Below are positions 12,969 to 26,330 of a stretch of DNA of 64,000 nucleotides, in pieces. Below the pieces are notes generated by a model. The model saw nothing but the letters and a program-made list of their open reading frames with translations. It had not been told where the DNA came from and did no database searches. Both the position numbers and the translations under genes were made by a program. Within the stretch, counting starts at the first letter, position 1. Each line of letters begins with the position of its first letter. The DNA is taken from assembly GCA_037447655.1 (NCBI GenBank), contig JBBHKE010002911.1, positions 188,783 through 252,782 on the forward strand, written 5' to 3'. The DNA is from Zygnema cylindricum. Taxonomy: Eukaryota; Streptophyta; Zygnematophyceae; Zygnematales; Zygnemataceae.

Positions 12969-14013
12969 CGGACCAAGAGCAGTCAATACACACGGATCGC
13001 AACCAGCGTAATCAGCGCAATCAGCGCAATGCGCGGCATCCGACGATCTCAACCTCAAAATTTCCAAGTGGAAGAAGATCAAGCAGCCACCTGCAAGCAA
13101 GCTCTCACTTTGCCTACTCGGCAGTCTCAAGGGAGCCCTTGACCATCTTAGAGGCCTTCTCATCACCAGAGCGGAATCACTAGATTAAGGCGGCAAATGA
13201 CGAAATGAAGTCGATTATAGAGGCTCAAACATGGGAGCTCGTCGACCTTCCTCCAGACCGAAACCCGATCGGCAGCAAATGGGTATTCAAGGTGAAGTTA
13301 AATCCCGATAACACCATTGAACGCTATAGGCCAGACTTGTGGCAAAGGGTTACAATCAAAAGAAAGGAATCGATTTTGAAGAAACATTTTCTCCGGTTGT
13401 CAGATTTCCAACAGTTAGGATTTTGCTGTCCCTAGCTGCTATAGAAGATATGGAAATTCATCAAATGGATGTAAAAACGGCCTTTTTGCATGGAGAACTA
13501 GAAGAGACCATTTACATGCAGCAACTTGATAAGTATGTGGAACCGGGAAAAGAGCACTTAGTATGCGAGTTGATAAAATCTTTGTACCTCCTAAAACAGG
13601 CCCCCAGACAGTGGAATATAAAGCTTGATGAATCCTTGACTAGTCTAGGATTTTAAAGGATAAGTTCTAATCACTCTGTCTACGTTCTAAAGGTTGAAAA
13701 TGGGATAGTGTATAAAGTAGTATATGTAGACGATTTGCTATTAATTAGCAAATCAATGGCTGAAATTAACAAAATCAAAATTGCTCTAAACTCACGATTC
13801 GAGATGAAAGACCTCGGTGAGGCAAAATATATTTTGGGTATCCAGGTAGAGAGGGACAAAAATAAGAAAATAATAAAATTGACTCAAAAAGAGGCTATTG
13901 GAAACATGTTGGATGAATACGGAATGCGGGGGGCAAAAGGATGTCTAACTCCAATGGAATTTCGGCAAAAGTTAGAGGGAGAAGAGACAAAACCAGGTGT
14001 CATTGTTAGCTAG
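12969..14013 (+). pseudogene. pol: Copia reverse transcriptase, element A
   Basis: From 13,205: SIIEAQTWELVDLPPDRNPI and GSKWVFKVKLNPDNTIERY, the standard Copia RT start. A frameshift at about 13,330-13,340 moves to a frame with QMDVKTAFLHGELEE and LKQAPRQWN. A TAA follows near 13,653-13,655. The polymerase motif YVDDLLLISKS lies at about 13,725 and is intact. The thumb/connection region (LGEAKYILGIQVERD) ends at TAG 14,011-14,013. At least two frame breaks make it inactive. Confidence 0.9.
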
Positions 14014-14719
14014 TATTTCGAGTCACGAAAAATGATCCTATGAAAATAATACCTTATAGACAGATAGTGGGAAGCTTAATATATTTCATGAACTGTACCC
14101 GTCCTGACATTGCTGCAGCAGTCGGGCAGCAGTCAGGGTACTGAGCAGGAGTCTAGAAAATCTGAGAAAATCTGATCTTGATGCAGCAAGGAGAGTCTTA
14201 AGATATTTGGCAAGAACTAAAGATCTCAAACTCACTCTAGGCGGAGGAGAAGTGAAGCTGCAAACATGGAGTGATGCAAGCTATGGCGACATTCCAAGCC
14301 GAAAATCCACCACGGGATTCGTTCTACAAATTGGGAACGGTACTTGCAGCTGGAGCAGCAAACTTCAAAAAGTTACAGCACAGTCGACAATGGAGTCAGA
14401 ATATATGGCAGCAAGCTCGGCCCTGAAAGAACTCTTATGTGTAAAATCCATATTAGAAGAACTAGGATACATGCAAGTTGGTCTACATGTAATCTGGTGT
14501 GATAACCAAGCTTCCATTGCCATTGCTTCTAGCCCGAGTCATCACTTCAAAAGCAAGCACATGGATGTACGATTACACTTTGTAAGAGAAAAGGTGTTCT
14601 CTAGAGTGATTAAATTATGTTATTTGCCAGATGCAAAAATGATTGTTGATATGCTCACTAAAGCCCTTCCTGCTCCTAAGCTGAAGTATTGTAGGAACGC
14701 AGTGGGATTAAGTGAATAG
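14014..14719 (+). pseudogene. pol: Copia RNase H, element A
   Basis: After a frameshifted stretch with PYRQIVGSLIYFMNCTRPDI, an open frame at 14,207-14,719 carries the Copia-type RNase H: WSDASYGDIPSRKSTTGFVL (first catalytic Asp), QSTMESEYMAASSALKELL (Glu), WCDNQASIAIA (Asp) and the C-terminal SKHMDVRLHFVREKV and MIVDMLTKALP. This is the best preserved domain of element A. It ends 160 bp before the 3' LTR. Confidence 0.9.
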
Positions 14720-14867
14720 TTGAATTGCTGCACTGCTATACTATCACTCTGCGATAATTCCACTATTGTGAGGTAAAGAGACTGGGTGACTTGCTAATTG
14801 CTATATTGCTATACTGCGATGCTGCGCTAGTTTATCACCACAGCTACGCCGGGATACTGAGTCTAAA

Positions 14868-14879
14868 GCTTTAGGGGAG
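14868..14879 (+). promoter_or_regulatory. Polypurine tract of element A
   Basis: AAAGCTTTAGGGGAG-type tract immediately before the TGTTG start of the 3' LTR, the usual priming site for plus-strand DNA. Element B has the same tract before 62,591 (AAAGGTTTAGGGGAG). Confidence 0.8.
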
Positions 14880-15695
14880 TGTTGTCTTTTTTGGAAAGCT
14901 TTCAGTCTCAGAGCAGCGCAGCTGCTTTATAGACAAAGCATCGCAGTTGCTGTTCATACAGAGCAGCGTAGCTGCTATACAACAGAGCAGCGCAGCTGCA
15001 ATATTGGTGCGCAGCTGCTATACAGTAGAGCAACTACTATAGAGCAGAGCAGCTGCTATACAACAGAGCAGCTGCTATACAGCAAAATAGCTGCTATACA
15101 GCAGAGCAGCGCAGCAACAGAGCAGTGCAGCAGCAGAGCAGCGTAGCTGCAGAGCACCGCAACAGTGAAGCTGCAACACAGACAGGACAACGCAACGTTT
15201 GATATTTTTAATGTGATTGTGTACAGGATAGAGCAACTGCGATAGATACGATTCTAGTTAGCTTAGTGATAGCTCAGTGGTAGCTTAGTGATAGCTCAAT
15301 GGTAGCTTGACATATTAGTGGTAGCTTGGTGGTTTCATGTACCTTTTAAGTACACTAGTGTTACCAGTTCAACACAAGTATAAGACTTAGAACTCATAAA
15401 CATATGATGTATCTAGACTTCCAAGTAGTAAAACTGCAGACAATTTTTGGGAAAATTCTGAGTATTACATCTTTAGTGTTGTCGAGTCAATTGTGCTATA
15501 ACTTTGGGAGTTATTAGTGTTTATACTATTCTATATTCTGATAGAGTTTTGTGAGGTTTGGATGTTTCTATAAGAATTGGTGAGCACTTAAGAATAGCTG
15601 TTAAGTAGGATTCTTCATAGCTTCTAAGAGTGTATCATGTCTAATTTTACTACTGTTGCTGCTCCTCCACCTGCACCGGTGGTTGTAGAACAACA
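14880..15695 (+). repeat. 3' LTR of element A, 816 bp
   Basis: Starts TGTTGTC and ends GTAGAACAACA, followed by the TAGAT duplication and the satellite. It contains the CAGCTG array, a GACTTAG motif shared by several LTRs in the window, and near its 3' end an ATG at 15,637. The ATG opens 19 codons (Ala/Pro-rich) plus two bases up to the LTR boundary. Confidence 0.93.
14920..15180 (+). repeat. CAGCTG-rich minisatellite, 3' LTR copy
   Basis: Counterpart of 9,660-9,905 with different unit number and order, showing that the array expands and contracts independently in the two LTRs. Confidence 0.85.
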
Positions 15696-15924
15696 TAGAT
15701 AACAATTCTTGTAATCGCTAAGTGTTTCTATAATTTAGGTAACAATTTTTTTATCGCTAACTGTTTGTGTAATTTAGGTAATAATTCTTGTCATCGTTAA
15801 CTGTTTGTGTAATTTAGGTAACAATTATTGTTATCGCTAATTGTTTGTGCATACGAGATAACAATTCCTCTTATCGCTAAGAGTTTGTGTAACTTAGGTA
15901 ACAATTTGTGTTAGCGCTAAAACT

Positions 15925-16260
15925 TATGTAGGATGGTAAAATTATGTTAATGCAATATTTTGTGTTAGATAACAATTATTGTTATCCCTAACCGCTCGAA
16001 TTTAGGTAACAATTCTAGTCAATCCAACCGGTTTGTAATTTAAATAACAATTTGCATCGCTAATCGCTTGGTTTAGGTAATACTTTGTATCACTAACCGC
16101 CGTGTAATTTAGATATCAATTCCCGCTATCGCCGAATTTGTATATTTTGAAGAATTCTCACAAAAATTTGTGTAATTTAGGTAAATACCTTTTAGCACTA
16201 ACTGCTTATGTTGTTAGGTACAATTTTACATTACCAATCGCTTCTGTAATTTAGGTAACA
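15925..16260. repeat. Highly degenerate satellite patch
   Basis: Units here are shortened and scrambled (many small deletions, and CCGC or CCG where CGC or CTG is expected), unlike the clean units on both sides. The TTAGGTAAC and TTTAGATAAC cores remain recognisable. Confidence 0.7.
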
Positions 16261-19259
16261 GTTATTGTTATTCCTAATAGTTTGTGTAATTTAAATAACA
16301 ATTCCTATTACCGCTAGCAGTTTGTGTAAGTTAGATAACAATTGCGGGGATCACTAACAGTTTCTGTAATTTACGTAACAATTTCTGATATCGCTAACAG
16401 TTTGTGTATTTTAGGAAACAAATCTTGTTATTGCTAACAAATTGTGTAATTAAGGTAATAATTCTCGCTATCGCTAATTGTTTGTGTAATGTAGGTTACA
16501 ATTTCTTGTTATCACCAACAGTTTGTGCAATTTAGATAACAATTCTTAATATCGCTAACTTTATGTGTAATTTTGGTGACAATGATTGTTATCGCTTACC
16601 ATTTGTGTATTTTAGGTAACAATTCTTGTTAACGCTAATTGTTTGTGGAATTTAGGTAAAAAATTCTGTTATCCTTAACTATTCGTGTAATTTCGATAAC
16701 AATTTTTGTTATCACTAAGTGTTTGTGTCATTTAGGAAACAATTCTTGTTATCGCTAACTTTCTGTGTAATTTAGGTAACAATTCTTGTTACCGCTAACT
16801 GTTTTTGTAAATTAGATAACAATTCCTGTATCGCAGTTTTGTAATGGATAATAATTCCTTTTAGCGCTAACAGTTTGTGTAAGCTGGGTAACCATTCTTG
16901 TTATCGCTAATTGTTTATGTAATTTAGGTTATAATTCTTAATATCGCTAATAGTTTGTGTAATTTAGGTAACAAATCTTGTTATCCCTAACAGTTTGTGT
17001 AATTTAGATAACAATTCTTATTATCGCTAACTATATGTGTAATTTACGTAACAATTCTTGGTAGGCTAACTATTTGAGTAATTTAGGTAACAATTCTTGT
17101 TATCGCTAACTCTTTGTGTAATATAGGTAACAATTCTTGTTATCGCTAACTATTTCTGTAAATTAGATAACAATTCTTGTTATCGCTAACTGTTTGTGTA
17201 ATTTAGGTAAAAATTCTTGTTATCGGTAACTGTTTGTGTAATTTAGGTAAAAATTCTAATTATTGCTAAATGTTTGTGTAATTTAAGTAAAAATTCTTGT
17301 TATCGCTAACTGTTTGAGTAATTTAGGTAAGAATTATTATTATCGCAAGTTGTTTGTGTAAATTAGATAACAATTCTAGTTATCGCTAAAAGTTTGTGTA
17401 ATTTAGGTAACAATTCGTGTTAGCGCAAACAATTTGTGTAAGTTAGGTTACAATAGCAATTAACCCTAACAGTTTGTGTAAGTTAGGTAACAATTTTTAT
17501 TATCGCTAACTGAATGTGTATTTAAGGTAACAATCCTTGTTATCGCTTACCGTTTGTGTAATTTAGGTAACAATTCTTGTTATCACTAAGTTTTTGTGTA
17601 CTTTAGGAAACAATTTTTGTTATCGCTAACTGTTAATGTAAATTAGGTAAGAATTCTTGTTATCGCTAACTGTTTTTGTATATTAGATAACAATTCGTGG
17701 CATCGCTAACAGTTTGTGTAATTTTGATAATAATTCCTTTTAGCGCTAACAGTTTGTGTAAGTTAGGTAACCATTCTTGTTAACACTAATTGTTTAAGTA
17801 ATTTAGGTAACAATTCCTGTTATCGCTAACTATTTGTGTAATTTAGGTAACAATTTTTGTTTTCGCTAATGGTTTCTGTCATTTAGGAAATAATTTTTGT
17901 TATCGCTAATTTTTGTGTAATTTAGGTTATAACTCTTGATATCGCTAACAGTTTGTGTAATTTAGATAACAATTATTGTTTTCCCTAATTGTTTGTGTAA
18001 TTTAGGTAACAATTCTTGATAGCGCTAACAATTTGTGTAATTTAGGTAACACTTCTTGTTATCGCTAACAGTTTGTGTAATTTAGGTAACAATTCTTATT
18101 ATTGCTAACTATTTGTGTGATTTAGGTATCAATTTTTGTTATCGCTAATGGTTTGTGTAATTGAGATAACAATTCTTGTTATCTCTAACTATTTGTGTGT
18201 TTTAGGTAACAATTCTTGTTATCGCTAATTGTTTGTGTAATTGAGCTAATAATTCTTGTAATCGCAAAGTTTTTATGTAATTTAGGTAACAATTATTAAT
18301 ATCGCTAATTGTTTGTGTAAATTAGATAACAATTCGTGTTAGCGCTAACAATTTGTGTAAGTTAGGTAACAATTCCTGTTAACGCTAACAGTTCGTGTAA
18401 GTTAGGTAACAATTCTTGTTATCGCTAACTGCTTGTGTAATTTAGGTAACAATTCTTTTTTATCGCTAACAGTTAGTGTATTTGAGATAACAATTCTTGT
18501 TATCGCTAACTGTTTGTGTAATTAATATATCAATTTTTTGTTATCGCTAACTATTTGTGTAATTTAGGTAACAATTCTTGTTATCACTTATTGTGTGTGT
18601 ATTTTAGGTAACACTTCTTGTTATCGCTTACCGTTTGTTTAATTTAGGTAACAATTCTTGTTAACGCTAATTGTTTGTGTAATTTAGGTAAGAATTCTTG
18701 TTATCACTAAGTTTTAATGTACTTTAGGAAACAATTTTTGTTATCGCTAACTGTTAATGTAATTTAGGTAACAATTCTTGTTATCGCTAACTTTTTTGTA
18801 AATTAGATAACAATTCGTGGCATCGCATACAGTTTGTGTAAGTTAGGTAACCATTCTTGTTATCGCTAACTGTTTGTGTAATTTAGGTAACAATTATTGT
18901 TTTTTTCAAATGTTTGTGTATTTTAGGTTATAATTCTTGTTATCGCTAACAGTTTTTGTAATTTAGATAACAATTCTTGTTAGCGCTAACAATTTCTGTA
19001 ATTTAGGTAACAAATCCTATTATCTCTAACAATTTGTGTAATTTAGATATCAATTCTTGTTATCGCTAGCAGTTTGTGTAAGTTAGGAAACAATCTCTAT
19101 TAGCATTAAAAATTTGTGTAATTTAGGTAACAATTCCTGTTAGTGCTAACTGATTGTGTAAATTAGATAACAAAACAAATCCTGTTATCTCTAACAATTT
19201 GTGTAATTTAGATATCAATTCTTGTTATCGCTAACTGTTTGTGTAGTTTTTGTAAAAAT

Positions 19260-19830
19260 TATTGTTATCGAAATTTATAAAGCTAGGTAACAATTTTTAA
19301 ATTACCAACAGGTTAGAAAATAGGTTTCATTTCTTTTAACTATTTGTGTAATTTAGGCAACAATTTTTGTTTTTTACCTGTTTGTGTAATTTTAGATAAC
19401 AATTCTAGTAACTCCGCTAATCCGCTTTTTGTAATTTAAATATCAATTTTCCATTCTTGGTTTTGCACTTTGGAATAATTCCTATCACTAAGCCGCTTGT
19501 GTACTAGATAACAATTCCCTGCTATTAGCGGTTGTGTAAGTTAGAAATAGTTAGCATTTAAAAATTGTGTATTTTAGGTAACAAATTCACTACGCTAACT
19601 ATTTTGCTTTTTTCTTGGGTAATAATTTTTATTTTAATTGTTTGTGTAATTTAGTTGAATTATTGCTTCTTGTTTATGCATTTAGGTATCAGCTATTGCT
19701 ACCCTTATAGCTTGTGTAATTTAAATAACAATTCTATTGGCTAGGAATAGGTGTCTAAGTTGATAACATTCCGGGCTCGTTAATAGTTTCTATAATTAGC
19801 GTGCTTGATTCTTGATATGCTGTTATCCCT
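19260..19830. repeat. Second degenerate satellite patch
   Basis: Similar breakdown of the 40-bp period, with indels and runs of T, bounded sharply by regular units. Fragments such as TGTGTAATTTAGGCAAC and TTTAGATAACAATTC show it is still satellite. Confidence 0.7.
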
Positions 19831-22800
19831 AACTGTTTGTGTATTTTAGGAAAAAATTCTTGTTATCGCTAACAATTTGTAAAATTAAGGTAACAATTCT
19901 TGTTAGTGCAAACAACTTGTGTATGTTAGGTAACCTTTCTTGTTATCGCTAATTGTTTCTGTTATTTAGGAAATATTTCTTGTTATCGCTAACAGTTTGT
20001 GTAATTTAGATAACAATTCCTGTTAGCGCTAACTATTTCTATAATACAGGAAATAATTATTTTTATTGCTAACAATTTGTGTAATTAAGGTTACAATTCT
20101 TATTAGCGCAAACAACTTGTGTAAATTAGCTACCCATTCTTATTAGCGCTAATTGTTTGTGTAATTTAGGAAACAATATTTGTTATTGCTAACAGTTTGT
20201 GTAATTTAGATAACAATTCCTGTTATCGCTAACTGTTTGTGTAATTTAAATAAAAATTCTTGTTATCGCTAAGTGTATGTGTAATTAAGGTAACAATTCT
20301 TGTTATCGCTAACAAATTGTAAAATTAAGGTAACAATTCTTTTTAGCGCACACATGTGTAAGTTAGGAAACCATTCTTATTAGCACTAACTGTTTGTGTA
20401 ATTTAGATAACAATTCCTGTTAATGCTAACTGTTTGTGTAATTTAAATAAAAATTCTTGTTATCGCTAACTGTATGTGTATATTAGGTCGCAATTCTTGT
20501 TATCACTAACTGTGTATTTAATTTAGGAAACAATTTTTGTTATCGCTTACCGTTTCTGTAATTTAATAAACAATTATTGTTATCTCTAACAATTTGTGTA
20601 GTTTAGATATAAATTCTTGTTATCGCTAACAGTTTGTGTAAGCTAGATAACAATTCATGTTATCGCTAACATCACTAACAGTTTTTGTAATTTAGGTAAC
20701 AATTCTTGTTATCGCTAACTATTTGTGTGTTTTAGGAAACAATTCTTGTTATGGCTAACAATTTGTGCAATTAAGTTAACAAATCTTGTTAGGGCAAACA
20801 GCTTGTATAAGTTAGGTAACCATTCTTGTTAGCGCTAACTGTTTGTGTAATATAGATAATAATTCCTTGTAGTGCTAACTGTTTCTGTAAATTAGGTCAC
20901 AATTCTTGCTATCGCTAATTGTTTGTGTAATTTAGGTTATAATTATTCTTAGCGCTAACAGTTTGTGTAATTTAGATAAAAATTCTTGTTATCGCTAGCT
21001 GTTTGTGTAATTTAAATAACAATTCTTGTTATTGCTAACTGTTTGTGTAAATTAGATAACAATTCATGTTATCGCTAACAATTTGTGAAATTTAGATATC
21101 AATTTTTGTTAGCGCTAACTGTTTGTGTAATTTAGGAAACAATTCTAGTTATCACTAACTATTTGTGCAATTTAAGTAACAATTCTTCTTCTTGCTAATT
21201 GTTTTTGTAATTTAGATAACAATTCTTGTTATCGCTAACTGTATGTGTAATTTAGGTAACAATTCTTGTTATCGCTAACTGTTAATGTAAATTAGATAAC
21301 AATTCCTCTTAGCGCTAACAGTTTGTGTAATTAAGATAAAAATTCTTGTTATCGCTAGCTGTTTATCTAATTTAAATAACAATTCTTGTTATCGCTAACT
21401 GTTTGTGTAAATTAGATAACAATTCATGATATCGCTAACAATTTGTGTAATTTAGATATCATTTTTTTTTAGCGCTAACTGTTTGTGTTATTTAGGAAAC
21501 AATTCTAGTTTTCGCTAACTCTTTCTCCAATTCAGCTAACAATTCTTGTAATCGCTAATTGTTTTTGTAATTTAGATAACAATTCTTGTTATCGCTAAGT
21601 GTTTCCATAATTTGGGTAAAATTCTTGTTTTCGCTAACTGATTCTGTAATTTAGATAACAATTATTATTATCGCTAATTGTTTGTGTAAATTAGATAACA
21701 ATTCCAGTTATCGCTAACAGTTTGTCTAATTTAGGTGACAATTCGTGTTATCACTAAGTGTGCTGGTAATTTTGGTAACAATTCTTGTTATGGCTAACTA
21801 TTTGAGTAATATAGGTAACAATTCTTCTAATTGCTAAAGGTTTGTGTAATTTAGGTAACAATTATTGTTTTCCTAATTGTTTCTGTAAATAAGGTAACAA
21901 TTCTTGATATCGCTAACAGTTTGTGTAATTTAGATAACAATTCCTGTTAGCGGTAACAATTTATGTAATTTAGGTCACAATTCCAGTAATCGCTAACTGT
22001 TTGTGTAAATTAGATAACAATTCCTATTATCGCTAACAATTTGTGTAATTTAGATATCAGTTCTTGTTAGCGGTAACAGTTTATGTAATTTAGGTAACAA
22101 TTATTGTTATGGCTAACAGTTTGTATAATTTAAATAAATTAGCACTAACAGTTTCTGTAATTTAGGGAACAAATCTTGTTATCACTAACTGTTTATGTAT
22201 TTTAGGAAACAATTCTTGTTATCGCTAACAATTTGTGTAATTAAGGTAACAATTCTTGTTGGCGCAAACAGTTTGTGTAAGTTAGGTAACCATTCTTGTT
22301 AGGGCTAACTGTTTGTGTAATTTAGATAACAATTCCTTATTGCGCTAACTGTTTTTGTAATTTAGGTAACAATTTTTGCTATCGCTAATTGTTTGTGTAG
22401 TTAAGGTAACAATTCTTGCTATCTCTAACAGTTTGTGTAATTTAGATAACAAACCCTGTTAGCGCTAACTGTTTATGTAATTTAGGTAACAAATTTTGTT
22501 ATCGCTAGCTGTTTCTATAAGTTAGTTAACAATTCTTGTTATCGCTAACTGTTTTTGTAAATTAGATAACAATCCCAGTTATCGCTAACAATTTGTGTAA
22601 TTTAGATATCATTTTTTGTTAGCGCTAACTATTTGAGTAATTTAGGTAACAATTCTTGATATAACTAACAGTTTGGGTAATTTAGATAACAATTCCTATT
22701 AGCGCTAACAATTTCTGTAATTTAGGTAACAATTACTGTTATCCCTAACTGTTTGTGTAAATTAGATAACAAATCTTATTATCGCTAACAATTTGTGTAA

Positions 22801-25800
22801 TTTAGATATCAATTCTTGTTATCGCCAATAGTTTGTGTAATTTAGGTAACAATTCTTTTTATCGCTAACTATTTGTGTAATTTAGGAAAGAATTCTTGTT
22901 ATCTCTAATTGTTTGTGTAATTTAGATAACAATTCTTGTTTTCGCTAAGTGTTTATGTAATTTAGGTAACAATTCTTGTTATCGCTAACTGTTTGGGTAA
23001 TTTAGGTAACAATTATTATTATCGCTAATTGTTTGTGTAAATTAGATAACAATTTATATTATCGCTTACAGTTTGTGTAATTTAGGTAACAATTTCTATT
23101 ATCGCTAATAGTTAGTGTAAGTTAGGTAACAATTCTTGTTAACGCTAACACTTTGTGTAAGTTAGGTAACAATTCTTGTTATCGTTAACAGTTTGTGTAA
23201 TTTAGATAACAATTTTTGTGATCGTTAACTGTTTGTGTAATTTAAATAACAATTCTTGTTTACGCTAACTGTATGTGTACTCTAGGTAACAATTCCTGTT
23301 ATCGCTAATTGTTTGTGTAATTTTGGTTACAATTCTTGTTATCGCTAACAGTTTGTGTAATTTAGGTTTCAATTCCTGTTATCGCTAACAGTTTGTGTAC
23401 TTTAGATATCAATTCTTGTTATCGCTTACTGTATATGTAATTTAGGTAACAATTCTGGTTATCGCTAACTATTTGTGTAATTTAGGTAACAATTCTTTTT
23501 CTCACTAACAGTTTGTGTAAGTTAGATAATAATTCTTGTTAGCGCTAACAGTTTGTGTAATTTAAATAACACTTCCTGTTAGCGCTAACAGTTTGTGTAA
23601 GTTAGGCAACAATTCCTGTTATCGCTAATTGTTTGTGTAATTTAGGTAACAATTCTTGTTATCGCTAACTATTTGTATAATTTAAATAACAATTCTTGTT
23701 ATCGCTAACTGTGTGTGTAATTTAGGTAACAATTCTTGTTATCACTAACTATGTGTGTAATTTAGGTAACAATTCTTGTTATCGCTTACCATTTGTGTAA
23801 TTTAGGTAACAATTCTTGTTAAAGCTAAATGTTAGTGTAATTAGGTAACAATTCCTGTTATCGCCACTTGTTTGTGTAATTTAGGTAACAATTCCTGTTT
23901 TCCCTAGTTGTTTGTGTAAGTTAGGCAACAATTCTTGTTATCGCTAATAGTTTGTGTAATTTAGGTAAAAATTCATGTTATCGCTAACAGTTTGTGTAAT
24001 TTAGATAACAATGCCTGTTATTACTAGTAGTTTGTGAAATTTAAAAAACAATTCTTGTTTTCACTAACTGTTTGTGTAAATAAGATAACAATTCCTGTTA
24101 TCGCTAACAATTTGTGTAATTTAAATATCAATTTTTGTTAGCGGTAACTATTTGTGTAATTTAGGTAACAATTCTTGTTATCGCTAATTGTTTTTGTAAT
24201 TTAGATAACCATTCTTGTTATCGCTAAGTGTTTATGTAATTAAGGTAACAATTCTTGTTATCGCTAACTGTTTGTGTAATTTAGGTAACAATTACTATTA
24301 TCGCTAATTGTTTGTGTAAATTAGATAACAATTCCTATTATCGTTAACAGTTTGTGTAATTTGGTAACAATTCTTGTTATCGCTAACCATTTGTGTAATT
24401 TAGATAACAATTCCTTCTATCGCTAACAGTTTGTGAAAGTTAGATAAAAATTCTTGTTATCGCTAACTGTTTGTGTAATTTAGGTAACAATTCTTGTTAT
24501 CGCTAACCGTTTGAGTAATTTAGATAACAATTACTGTTATCGCTAAGTGTTTGTGTAATTTAAATAACAACTCTTGTTATCACTAACAATGTGTGTAATT
24601 TACGTAATAATTCCTCTTATCGCTTACCGTGTGTGTAATTTAGGTAACAATTCTTGTTAACGCTAATTGTTTGTGTAATTTAGGAAACAACTCTTGTTAT
24701 CGCTAACTCTTTGTTTAATTTAGGTAACAATTTGTGTTATTGCTAAGTGTTTGTGTAATTTAGGAAACAATTCTTGTTATCGCTAACTATTTGTGTAAGT
24801 TAGGTCACAATTCTTATTATCGCTAACTATTTTTGTAAATTAGATAACAATTCATGTTATCGCTAACTATTTGTGTAATTTAGGTAACAATTCTTGTTAT
24901 CACTAACAGTTTGTGTAAGTTAGATAACAATTCTTGTTAGCGCTAACAATTTGTGTAATTTAGGTAACAATTATTGTTATCGCTAATAGTTTGTGTAATT
25001 TCAATAACAATTCTTGTTAGCGCTAACTGTTTTTGTAAGTTAGATAACAAATCCTGTTATCGCTAACAGTTTCAGTAATTTAGGTAACAATTCTTGTTAT
25101 CGCTAACTGTTTGTGTATTTTAGGATGAATTATTGTTATCCATAAAAATTTGTGTAATTAAGGTAACAATTCTTGTTAGCGCAAACAGCTTGTGTAAGTT
25201 AGGTAACAATTCTTGTTATCGCTAATTGTATGTGTAATTTAGGTAACAATTCTTGTTATCGCTAACAGTTTGTGTAATTTAGATAACAATTCTTGTTAGC
25301 GCTAACTGTTTCTGTAATTTAGGTAACAATTTATGGTATCGCTAACTGTTTGTGTAATTTAGTTAACAATTCTTGTTATCGCTAACTGTTTGTGAAAATT
25401 AGATAACAATTCTTGTTATCGCTAACAATTTTTGTTATTTAGAAATCAATTCTTGTTAGCGCTAGCTGTTAGTGTAATTGCGGTAACAATTCTTGTTATC
25501 GCTAACGGTTTGTGTAATTTAGGTAACAATTCTTGTTATCACAAATGTTTTTTGTAATTTAGGTACTAATTCTTGTTATCGCAAACTGTTTGTGTAATTT
25601 AGGTCACAACTATTATTATCGCTAATTGTTTCTGTAAATTAGATAACATTTTCCGTAATCGCTAACAGTTTGTGTAATTTAGGTAACAATTGGTGTTATC
25701 GCTAACTATTTGAGTAATTAAAGGAACATTTTATGTTATCGCTAACTGTTTCTGTAATTTAGGTAACAATTATTGTTTTCCCTAATTGTTTGTATAATTT

Positions 25801-26052
25801 AGGTAACAATTTTTGATATCGCTAATAGTTTGTGTAATTTAGATAAAAATTCAAGTTAGCGCTAACAATTTCTTTAATTTAGGTAACAATTCCTATTATC
25901 ATTAACTATTTGTGCAATTTTGGTAACAATTCTTGTTATCGCTAACAGTTTGTGTAATTTAGGTAATAATTCCTATTAACGCTAACTGTTTGTGTAATTT
26001 AGGTAACAATTCTTGTTATAGGTAATTGTTTGTGTAATTTAGATAACGATTC

Positions 26053-26062
26053 NNNNNNNNNN
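26053..26062. other. Assembly gap (10 N)
   Basis: Ten unknown bases separate the satellite from the retroelement region. The true distance and even the adjacency of the two sides are not established by this sequence. Confidence 0.99.
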
Positions 26063-26249
26063 TCCTACTAACCTGTTGCCCATAGTACCTCCCTCGTTGA
26101 AGCCAAGTCCTTGATTGTGCGCAGTCGCCTCGCTGGTACGGCATGATACCGGCATGTTCTTCATGTCGCCATGGGCATGGAAGAACATGGAATGTCAGTA
26201 AACTAACCTATCCATGTGATGATCATCCGAATCTCTCTATCAAATCCTG

Positions 26250-26330
26250 AATCTTATAAAGAACCTAAGTCGGAGAGAGGGTCTGACGGAATCTTATAAA
26301 GAACCTAAGTCGGAGAGAGGGTCTGACGGA
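26250..26330. repeat. 40-bp tandem duplication in LTR C'
   Basis: A segment beginning AATCTTATAAAGAACCTAAG is present twice, offset exactly 40 bp, with no difference seen. Confidence 0.9.

Larger units (their letters stand above)
9622..15695 (+). mobile_element. Copia LTR retrotransposon A, degenerate, inserted in the satellite
   Basis: A 6,074-bp element in the order LTR, gag, protease, integrase, reverse transcriptase, RNase H, LTR, which is the Ty1/copia order. Its ends are TGTTG (mutated to CGTTG on the left) and CAACA on the right. It is flanked by the 5-bp duplication TAGAT at 9,617-9,621 and 15,696-15,700, and the satellite resumes in register after it. It is decayed: stops, frameshifts, an internal 369-bp duplication, and loss of the 3' end of the left LTR with the primer site and the gag start. 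Confidence 0.95.
15696..26052. repeat. 40-bp satellite array, right block
   Basis: About 255 further copies of the same 40-bp unit, resuming in phase after element A and running to the N gap. Variants with AGCGCT create longer palindromes such as TTGTTAGCGCTAACAA. A recurrent pair of variant monomers (AGATAACAATTCCT then AGATATCAATTCTTG) appears near 19,160, 21,055, 22,015, 22,565, 22,780 and 24,090, another sign of higher-order structure. No gene is visible. Confidence 0.97.

Noticed and set aside
1-26052. Regular 40-bp repetition resembling a CRISPR array
   Set aside because: There are no unique spacers: the whole unit repeats, copies diverge along their full length, and the context is eukaryotic.
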